Assembly: GCA_937875275.1 (NCBI GenBank)
Contig: CALNCC010000172.1
Span: forward strand, 1 to 8,057
Reading direction: 5' to 3'
Source: an uncultured Dysgonomonas sp.
GTDB lineage: Bacteria; Bacteroidota; Bacteroidia; Bacteroidales; Dysgonomonadaceae
DNA: 8,057 nucleotides
In this document: positions 1-4,103 of the stretch, piece by piece
Numbering within the stretch: position 1 is the first letter of the stretch
How the letters are laid out: every line of letters begins with the position of its first letter
Program-made: the position numbers and the translations under genes
The notes under the pieces: generated by a model
Told to the model about the DNA's origin: nothing
Database searches by the model: none
The model's input: only the letters and a program-made list of their open reading frames with translations

Positions 1-1
1 A

Positions 2-70
2 TATTATTCCTGTGGCAAGGAGCATGATCCCGCCTGTCAGAAACGCGGCAGACAATCCTTTGCTTATTAC
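2..70 (-). other. possible coding fragment at window edge (transmembrane-like)
   Basis: On the minus strand an open frame of 23 codons runs from a stop just above base 70 to the window edge. It reads as a small-residue-rich hydrophobic helix (GLSAAFLTGGIMLLATGII) that looks like a membrane segment. There is no ATG at its beginning; TTG, or an internal ATG, would be the only starts. The same bases on the plus strand are open in frame with the YopX gene (28 codons, 2-85) but give a charged, cysteine-containing peptide that resembles nothing I know. It may be the start of a membrane-protein gene going left, a broken gene, or chance; the fragment is too short to decide. Confidence 0.2.
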
Positions 71-85
71 TTAAAGACGAATGAT

Positions 86-586
86 ATGAGAAAGATAATA
101 TTTAGAGGAAAATTAAGCCACTCAAAAGAATGGATAGAAGGCAATTTAATTATTGCCAATAATGGACAGCCGTATATTATCCCATCAAACATATTTGAGC
201 CTGACGGACACCATTTAATCATTGATAGCGATAATCCTTTTTGGGTCGACGCTGAAACCGTCTCTCAGTTCACAGGTTTATTAGCAAAGAATCGTAAAAA
301 GAACCTTGAGCCTGAAATATACGAAGACGACATATTCAGGCATACCAAAGAAACAGACAATGGAGATATTGCAGCATACTTAGTTGTGATGTGGATTGAG
401 CAATTAGCTGCATTCTATTTAATTCCAATAGAACACTACGATGTGATTAAAGGAAATGATGTTTCCAAAGAAAAAGAATTTTCTTGGTTATTTGAGGATG
501 CAGAACTAAGAGATTTTTCTATAGATGTTGGATTAATGAAAGTAGGCAACATCCACGACACCCCTGAATTACTAACACCAAAATAA
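86..586 (+). CDS. YopX-family phage-type protein
   Basis: This 166-residue protein matches the YopX family, small proteins of unknown biochemical function found in prophages and mobile islands of Firmicutes and Bacteroidota. Family hallmarks are visible: the N-terminal MRKIIFRGK, the following W-x-x-G (W16 to G19), the central GLLAKNRK and EIYEDDIFR blocks (about residues 64-85), a WIEQLAAFYL strand (103-112), and the C-terminal GNIHDTPELL (154-163). The length is normal for the family and both ends look intact. The ATG at 86 is preferred because homology begins exactly there, although the frame stays open to the window edge. No other phage structural gene sits beside it on this strand, so it is probably an accessory gene or a prophage leftover. 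Its molecular role is unknown. Confidence 0.85.
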   Translation: MRKIIFRGKLSHSKEWIEGNLIIANNGQPYIIPSNIFEPDGHHLIIDSDNPFWVDAETVSQFTGLLAKNRKKNLEPEIYEDDIFRHTKETDNGDIAAYLVVMWIEQLAAFYLIPIEHYDVIKGNDVSKEKEFSWLFEDAELRDFSIDVGLMKVGNIHDTPELLTPK

Positions 587-608
587 AGAAAGAGTATGAT
601 AGAAGATA

Positions 609-642
609 AACAAGAGAGGATACTTAATGACCCTCTCTTGTT
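609..642. terminator. hairpin between convergent genes, likely bidirectional terminator
   Basis: An 11-bp perfect stem (609-619 with 632-642, core CAAGAGAGG/CCTCTCTTG) encloses a 12-base loop. It is followed on the plus strand by TTATTGCTTTC and on the minus strand by a T-rich stretch (TTTATCTTC), so it could stop transcripts from both the YopX gene and the minus-strand tail-collar gene, whose 3' ends face each other here. The U-tracts are imperfect, so efficiency may be modest. Confidence 0.6.
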
Positions 643-650
643 ATTGCTTT

Positions 651-881
651 CTAACTACGAGGTGGGTAAATACCTCTATAGCATATCTGATATGACCCTG
701 ATTCGGTTTTTAAAGTAGGTATACAGAAAGTAGTCCTTCCATCTCCTCCATACTTGGTCTCTATCAGCGAAAATAAAGCTTGATATCGCATAACTAGGAG
801 GCTTTGCCCATTACACCTTAGGAATCCATCTACTTCAAAATCAAAAGCAAACCAAACAATTTGACCAATAAAGTAATCCAT
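651..881 (-). CDS. minimal phage tail-collar (microcystin-dependent-protein-like) protein
   Basis: This 76-residue protein corresponds to a phage tail collar domain (microcystin-dependent protein / MdpB group). Recognisable pieces are an N-terminal Y-I-G-Q-I, the FLRCNGQSL turn (residues 20-28), ALFSLIETKYGGDGRTTFCIP (35-55) and a C-terminal YQICYRGIYPPRS like the ICLQGIFPSR end of full-length relatives. Longer relatives carry a longer segment after the F-x-x-P-x-L motif; here only a few residues remain before the C-terminal strand, so the gene is a compact but apparently complete form rather than one cut at either end. The family is found in phage tails and in bacterial gene clusters of unclear function. 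No other tail gene is visible, which makes this copy an orphan. The ATG at 881 follows an A/T-rich leader without a clear Shine-Dalgarno, usual in Bacteroidota. Confidence 0.75.
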   Translation of the reverse strand: MDYFIGQIVWFAFDFEVDGFLRCNGQSLLVMRYQALFSLIETKYGGDGRTTFCIPTLKTESGSYQICYRGIYPPRS

Positions 882-971
882 GACTATTTATTTAAAAGGT
901 TAATAATATGGTAAATATACGAATAGTATAAATAAAATAGAATCTAAAAAAACAAAAAAAAATATAATTAT

Positions 972-1205
972 ATGAGTTTCAAATACAGTTTCATAGGGGA
1001 TAATTCCCCCGAAAATAGAGAGTGGTTAGAGAAGATAGGGTATAGGGTTCAAATAACGTTTCCCTTTCCTTATTTCATAATGCAAATGGCTACCCGTTGC
1101 TATTCCGCTATTACCGACACAAGCAATCTGTTGAGTAATTTACCAATGCACAACTTAAATGTGCATAGAATGAACGAAAACCACCCGCATGCTGAATCTC
1201 TATAA
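972..1205 (+). CDS. short unknown protein, possibly frameshifted remnant
   Basis: The 77-residue product begins with SFIGDNSPENREWLEKIGY, which resembles the starts of small Bacteroidota phage or island proteins of unknown function that I recall only loosely. After about residue 25 the sequence loses that character and becomes low in obvious structure. Another plus frame that opens at 1174 reads YKITIPRIITYKHLKAIFK (about 1201-1257), which looks more protein-like than the tail of this ORF, so a frameshift may separate a real N-terminus from its real C-terminus. The start is supported by an A-rich leader just upstream (950-971), typical of Bacteroidota start sites. No function can be assigned. 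It may be an intact small gene, a decayed one, or coding only at its N-terminal end. Confidence 0.45.
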   Translation: MSFKYSFIGDNSPENREWLEKIGYRVQITFPFPYFIMQMATRCYSAITDTSNLLSNLPMHNLNVHRMNENHPHAESL

Positions 1206-1265
1206 AATAACCATACCCCGAATCATAACCTATAAGCACCTCAAAGCTATATTTAAAGAAGGCTT

Positions 1266-1394
1266 ATGCTCGAAACTAATATGCAGTTTAATGAGATATA
1301 TCAGGCTTTGACTGAATTAGCTAGTACCAAAGAAGAGCTAAATAAATCTCGAAAGCGTGTAGGATATATACAAAATGAAGAAGAGGAGCAATAG
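1266..1394 (+). CDS. small 42-residue ORF ending in a terminator hairpin
   Basis: A 42-codon ORF starts at ATG 1266, three bases after a purine-rich AGAAGG, and ends with TAG at 1392-1394. The peptide is helical and highly charged, with an amphipathic stretch (QALTELASTKEELNKSRKR) that could form a short coiled coil, followed by an acidic end (NEEEEQ). The acidic tail is encoded by the left arm of the strong hairpin that follows, so its composition may reflect the terminator more than protein function. There is no recognised family. It could be a small phage-island protein, or the last piece of a decayed gene that began near 972. Confidence 0.35.
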   Translation: MLETNMQFNEIYQALTELASTKEELNKSRKRVGYIQNEEEEQ

Positions 1395-1419
1395 CTCCTC
1401 TTCTTCATTTTATTTTTTT
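1372..1419 (+). terminator. strong intrinsic terminator
   Basis: An 18-bp perfect stem (1372-1389 with 1394-1411; arm AAAATGAAGAAGAGGAGC) closes on a four-base loop AATA and runs into a T-rich tract (TTTTATTTTTTT, to 1419). This is the clearest Rho-independent terminator in the window. The right arm starts on the last base of the TAG stop codon of the 42-residue ORF, so the left arm is coding. It separates the phage-like left part from the stress module to the right. Confidence 0.9.
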
Positions 1420-1604
1420 GATTCTTCAATAGAAACCTTACGGAATTCTTTCAAAGCCTTTAACTAATAGAAAAAGGTATACTCCATCCGTGGAGAAACC
1501 ACCGAATAAACTATATTATTATGAAATAATCCAATCCATTTATTCATGATATTATTTAACTCCCCTTAAATATATAATAAAGGTTAAATATTTATTATCT
1601 CATT

Positions 1605-1640
1605 TTTGTTAATACCAAATTATCAGCATTACTAACTTTG
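1605..1640 (+). promoter_or_regulatory. candidate promoter overlapping an operator-like repeat
   Basis: TAACTTTG at 1633-1640 fits the Bacteroidota -7 consensus TAnnTTTG exactly. A TTTG at 1605-1608 could be the -33 element, but the 24-base spacing is slightly longer than usual. The -7 box lies at the start of the first of two tandem operator-like repeats, so a bound repressor would block it. The leader to the DoxX start would be about 120 bases. Confidence 0.35.
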
Positions 1641-1669
1641 AGGTAACTTCATTACTTTCAAGTAATCTC
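1633..1669. promoter_or_regulatory. tandem operator-like repeats (candidate HxlR sites)
   Basis: Two 18-base copies start 19 bases apart: TAACTTTGAGGTAACTTC (1633-1650) and TTACTTTCAAGTAATCTC (1652-1669), with 13 matching positions. The second contains a perfect inverted repeat with 7-bp arms (ATTACTT-TC-AAGTAAT, 1651-1666), the symmetry expected of a dimeric winged-helix repressor. The only regulator encoded nearby is the HxlR-family gene at 3577. Pairing it with these sites is inference. Confidence 0.45.
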
Positions 1670-1692
1670 TTTTTTATCACTACTCTATATAA

Positions 1693-1700
1693 TATATTTG
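1693..1700 (+). promoter_or_regulatory. second candidate -7 promoter box
   Basis: TATATTTG matches TAnnTTTG exactly and sits 67 bases before the DoxX start codon. No TTG is found 17-23 bases upstream, only a T-run (1670-1675), so the -33 element is weak. The operator-like repeats would lie just upstream of it, at and above the -33 position. Confidence 0.4.
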
Positions 1701-1767
1701 CTCTCCATAAGAGACTAATGACTCGTAAGGATTGAGGGATAGAATATAAATTAAAAAATAATGTAAG

Positions 1768-2178
1768 ATGAAGTATTTAGAAAAAAGCACTGATTTAGGA
1801 TTGCTTATACTACGCATAAGCATTGGAGGTTTAATGTTATTGCATGGCATAGCTAAATTGCAACATGGAGCCGGATTTATAGAACAAGTAGTAGTTGGTG
1901 CAGGATTGCCATCTTTTATTGCTTACGGGGTTTATCTGGGAGAGGTAATTGCTCCGTTGCTTATCCTTTTAGGATATGGGACGCGGGCGGCTTCGATCAT
2001 ATTTGCCGGAAACTGTCTGGTTGCAGCTCTGTTGGTTCACTTACAAGACATATTTACACTCAGTGAGCAAGGGGGATGGACTGTTGAACTACTGGGCTTG
2101 TTCTTCTTCGGATCAGTCGTTTTAGTTTTCACGGGAGGTGGCAAATATGCAGTCAGTAACAAACATCTCTGGGATTAA
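1768..2178 (+). CDS. DoxX-family inner membrane protein
   Basis: This 136-residue protein fits the DoxX/DoxD-like family. It has four predicted membrane helices, roughly residues 9-28, 47-69, 71-91 and 104-124. Family features include LRISIGGLMLLHGIAKL near the start, the GLP between helices 1 and 2, the GEVIAP in helix 2 and the LLGYGTRAAS turn before helix 3. The length is normal. DoxX proteins are small membrane proteins of poorly defined biochemistry, often found with redox and detoxification genes; some have been linked to thiol or quinone redox balance. It is the first gene of a plus-strand run with 41 bases to the YceI gene, and an upstream region carrying promoter-like and operator-like sites suggests regulated expression. 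The ATG at 1768 follows a purine-rich AATGTAAG leader. Confidence 0.9.
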   Translation: MKYLEKSTDLGLLILRISIGGLMLLHGIAKLQHGAGFIEQVVVGAGLPSFIAYGVYLGEVIAPLLILLGYGTRAASIIFAGNCLVAALLVHLQDIFTLSEQGGWTVELLGLFFFGSVVLVFTGGGKYAVSNKHLWD

Positions 2179-2219
2179 AAAAAATAGGATAGAATATTAA
2201 TTAATAAAAAACAAAGAGT

Positions 2220-2795
2220 ATGAAAAAGATATTTATCGCGACAGTGTTAGCACTAAGTTCACTTGCAATGTATTCACAAACAACATGGACAAATGATCCG
2301 GCTCACTCTCGTTTAGGATTTGTGGTTAAGCACCTTACTATATCACAAATTGATGGAAGATTTGGCGACTTCACAGTAAAAGTTACAACCTCAAAAGTTG
2401 ATTATTCTGATGCACAGATAGAAGTAACAGCCAAAGTAGCAAGTATCGACACCGATGTTGAAGCACGTGATAACCACTTACGATCGGCTGATTTTTTCGA
2501 TGCAGAGAAATATCCAACTTTGACTTTCAAGAGCACATCGTTGAAAAAAACAGGGAAGAATAAAGGGAAGTTGTACGGTAATCTTACATTTCATGGAGTA
2601 ACAAAAGCTGTTGTTTTGGATGTTCAATATTTCGGATCAGTAGTTAACTCTATGAATAACGCAGACACAGCTGGCTTTCAGATTGTAGGAGAAATAAAAA
2701 GATCTGATTTCAATCTTGGGTCTCAATATCCTGAGGCTATGATAAGCGATAAGATAAAAATCGTTGCAAATGCAGAATTCAGTCCAAACAAATAA
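2220..2795 (+). CDS. YceI-family secreted protein
   Basis: This 191-residue protein is a clear YceI family member, a lipocalin-like beta-barrel that binds long isoprenoid or other lipophilic ligands in the periplasm. A signal peptide is visible (KK, then the hydrophobic IFIATVLALSSLAM) with cleavage likely near residues 19-20. Family motifs follow in order: W23 with DPAHSRLGFVVKHL (27-39), GRFGDF (46-51), the block RDNHLRSADFFDAEKYPTL (83-101), LTFHGVTKAV (122-131) and RSDFNLG (161-167). The length is normal and nothing is missing. It lies 41 bases after the DoxX gene and 30 bases before the oxidoreductase, consistent with one transcript. YceI proteins often accompany membrane redox components and are frequently stress-induced. 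The ligand cannot be told from sequence. Confidence 0.93.
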   Translation: MKKIFIATVLALSSLAMYSQTTWTNDPAHSRLGFVVKHLTISQIDGRFGDFTVKVTTSKVDYSDAQIEVTAKVASIDTDVEARDNHLRSADFFDAEKYPTLTFKSTSLKKTGKNKGKLYGNLTFHGVTKAVVLDVQYFGSVVNSMNNADTAGFQIVGEIKRSDFNLGSQYPEAMISDKIKIVANAEFSPNK

Positions 2796-2825
2796 TTATA
2801 AACTAACAAAAAACATTATTTCAGA

Positions 2826-3344
2826 ATGAAAACAATAATAATTTTAGCGCACCCAAATATAGCGCAGTCTTACGTAAATAAATCATGGATAGAAGCACTA
2901 AAAAAAACAAATCCCGAAATAGAAGTGCACGACTTATATAAGAAATATCCGAACTGGCAAATAGATGTACCTGCCGAACAGGCGCTCTTGATCGAATATG
3001 ACAGAATCATTTTCCAATATCCTTTTCAATGGTACAACATGCCTCCATTGTTGAAAAAATGGATCGATGACGTATTTCTTCAAGGATGGGCATATGGTCA
3101 AGGAGGAGAAAATCTTATCGGTAAAGAAATCGGGGTGATCATCTCAACAGCAGGAATCAGTGACGTATATGCTGAATCGGGTTTCGGAACCACCGAACAA
3201 TTATTGAAACCAATGGCATCTACAGCTAAATTTGTAGGGGCAAAATATATCGGACATCACGCTTTTCTGGGAGCATATACACCTGATGCAGGAGAAAGAC
3301 TTACTAAAGATGCAGAAACATATACGGATTTTGTTACAAAATAA
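2826..3344 (+). CDS. flavin NAD(P)H oxidoreductase (KefF/MdaB/YwrO type)
   Basis: This 172-residue protein is a flavodoxin-fold NAD(P)H dehydrogenase of the family that includes KefF, MdaB and YwrO, enzymes that use FMN or FAD for two-electron reduction of quinones or other electrophiles. The beta1 strand and phosphate-loop region (MKTIIILAHPN with S15) and the hallmark IIFQYPFQWYNMPPLLKKWIDDVF (61-84) are both clear, followed by the G-W-A-Y-G segment (87-91) and the third nucleotide-site strand EIGVIISTAG (101-110). The length is normal, so the C-terminus is natural. It is cytoplasmic and likely expressed with DoxX and YceI. Eight bases after its stop comes the remnant of an aldehyde dehydrogenase, which points to a deletion immediately downstream. 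Quinone reduction is the best guess, but the substrate is not known. Confidence 0.9.
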   Translation: MKTIIILAHPNIAQSYVNKSWIEALKKTNPEIEVHDLYKKYPNWQIDVPAEQALLIEYDRIIFQYPFQWYNMPPLLKKWIDDVFLQGWAYGQGGENLIGKEIGVIISTAGISDVYAESGFGTTEQLLKPMASTAKFVGAKYIGHHAFLGAYTPDAGERLTKDAETYTDFVTK

Positions 3345-3351
3345 TCTGATT

Positions 3352-3507
3352 ATGGTTTATATCAACCATGTGACCGGTATTGCTCCTGAATTACCATTCG
3401 GAGGAACGAAGAACTCTGGCTACGGACGAGAACAATCTCCAGCTGGTATATATGAGTTTGTCAATGCAAAATTGATACGAGTAACGACACCCGATGCAGC
3501 TTATTAA
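3352..3507 (+). pseudogene. C-terminal remnant of aldehyde dehydrogenase
   Basis: The frame from ATG 3352 encodes 51 residues that are unmistakably the last part of an NAD(P)-dependent aldehyde dehydrogenase, of the succinate-semialdehyde dehydrogenase type: MVYINHVTGIAPELPFGGTK, then NSGYGREQSPAGIYEFVNAK. Full-length members have about 450-480 residues, so the NAD-binding domain, the catalytic Cys and the catalytic Glu are all missing. The surviving part has no stop or frameshift, and its stop is where the family normally ends. The loss therefore looks like a single deletion that joined the oxidoreductase gene to the tail of the dehydrogenase, probably not very old. An upstream open frame from 3286 overlaps the oxidoreductase and is not homologous. 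The peptide may still be translated by coupling but cannot be an active enzyme. Confidence 0.85.
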
Positions 3508-3523
3508 AAGCTTATAGATCATT

Positions 3524-3557
3524 TCGAGTCGTATCGGAAATAATGGATACGACTCGA
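3524..3557. repeat. 12-bp inverted repeat before the HxlR gene
   Basis: Perfect 12-bp arms, TCGAGTCGTATC (3524-3535) and GATACGACTCGA (3546-3557), flank a ten-base loop. It lies between the dehydrogenase remnant and the regulator start at 3577. No T-run follows on either strand, so it is not a standard intrinsic terminator; it could be a weak terminator, an attenuating or mRNA-processing hairpin, or an operator. Its sequence does not match the repeats at 1633-1669. Confidence 0.6.
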
Positions 3558-3576
3558 TTCTAAAAAAACAGAAGCA

Positions 3577-3939
3577 ATGAAAAGAAAAAGTAAATTAGAT
3601 GACGTTTGTCCTGTAAGGTCAGTACTTGATGGCATAGGAGGAAAGTGGTCTATCCTGATTCTTGATGTTTTAGGTAAAAAAGGAACATTACGCTTCAGCG
3701 AGATAGGTAAAGAATTAGGTGATATTTCACAAAAGATGCTTACATCAACTTTGCGATTATTAGAAGCTGATGGAATCATTTCACGGAAAATGTATGCAGA
3801 GATTCCCCCTCGTGTTGAATATGGACTGACAGAATTGGGACATGATTTATTGCCTAATATTCGCAATCTGATAAACTGGGGACATCGAAATATTGAAACG
3901 ATACAAAAAAGCAGGAAAGTATTTCAAGACAATCTATGA
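3577..3939 (+). CDS. HxlR/DUF24-family transcriptional regulator
   Basis: This 120-residue protein belongs to the HxlR (DUF24) winged-helix family. It shows CPVRSVLDGIGGKWSILIL (residues 11-29), the LRFSEIGKEL helix, ISQKMLTSTLRLLEADGII (recognition helix and wing start), the wing with PPRVEYGLTELG and a C-terminal dimerisation helix with NLINWGH. Cys11, just before the first conserved helix, corresponds to the redox- or electrophile-sensing cysteine known in relatives such as YodB and HypR. Members are usually dimeric repressors that release DNA when the cysteine is modified by quinones, aldehydes or disulfide stress. Its position after oxidoreductase, YceI and DoxX genes fits local control, probably through the paired repeats before the DoxX gene. 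No second cysteine is present in the protein, so any oxidised disulfide would have to be between subunits or with a small thiol. Confidence 0.92.
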   Translation: MKRKSKLDDVCPVRSVLDGIGGKWSILILDVLGKKGTLRFSEIGKELGDISQKMLTSTLRLLEADGIISRKMYAEIPPRVEYGLTELGHDLLPNIRNLINWGHRNIETIQKSRKVFQDNL

Positions 3940-4103
3940 TATTAAGACTCTTTAAAGAAGTGCTGAAAATATTTCAATAAAATAGGAATACTGGCATTTT
4001 ATTATTGCTTTTCTTTGTGGGATTTTTATCCGCAGATTATCAAAGAGTTTCTATTAATGGGTATAACACCCTTACAAAGCACTTCAATAATTCGTTTGTT
4101 ACA
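3940..4103. other. convergent intergenic region, no clear terminator
   Basis: This 164-base gap lies between the ends of the HxlR gene (plus) and the GT-C-like gene (minus). I find only weak structure: a short GGGT/ACCC hairpin near 4059-4071 and an 8-bp inverted repeat (GAAGTGCT at 3957-3964, AGCACTTC at 4078-4085) more than 100 bases apart. A plus-strand open frame from 4005 is mostly the antisense of the GT-C gene and is not credible. Confidence 0.5.

Larger units (their letters stand above)
1420..1767. other. non-coding control region before the DoxX gene
   Basis: About 350 bases without a credible gene, very AT-rich. Apart from the separately listed promoter-like boxes and repeats, it holds one tiny hairpin (CTCCA-TCCG-TGGAG, 1482-1495) of doubtful meaning. 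I see no RNA gene or riboswitch I can name. Its position after a strong terminator and before a plus-strand cluster suggests it carries the cluster's promoter and regulatory sites. Confidence 0.6.

Noticed and set aside
597..719. Plus-strand 40-codon ORF overlapping the hairpin and the tail-collar gene
   Set aside because: It runs through the terminator stem and antisense to a recognisable gene; no family resemblance.
1482..1495. Small hairpin CTCCA-TCCG-TGGAG as a terminator or riboswitch element
   Set aside because: Only five base pairs, no U-tract and no surrounding conserved RNA architecture that I can recognise.
3286..3351. Upstream extension of the aldehyde dehydrogenase fragment to ATG 3286
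   Set aside because: These 22 codons are an out-of-frame reading of the oxidoreductase end and do not match dehydrogenases.
3519..3866. Minus-strand 115-residue ORF over the HxlR gene
   Set aside because: Antisense shadow; the plus-strand HxlR protein has clear family motifs throughout.
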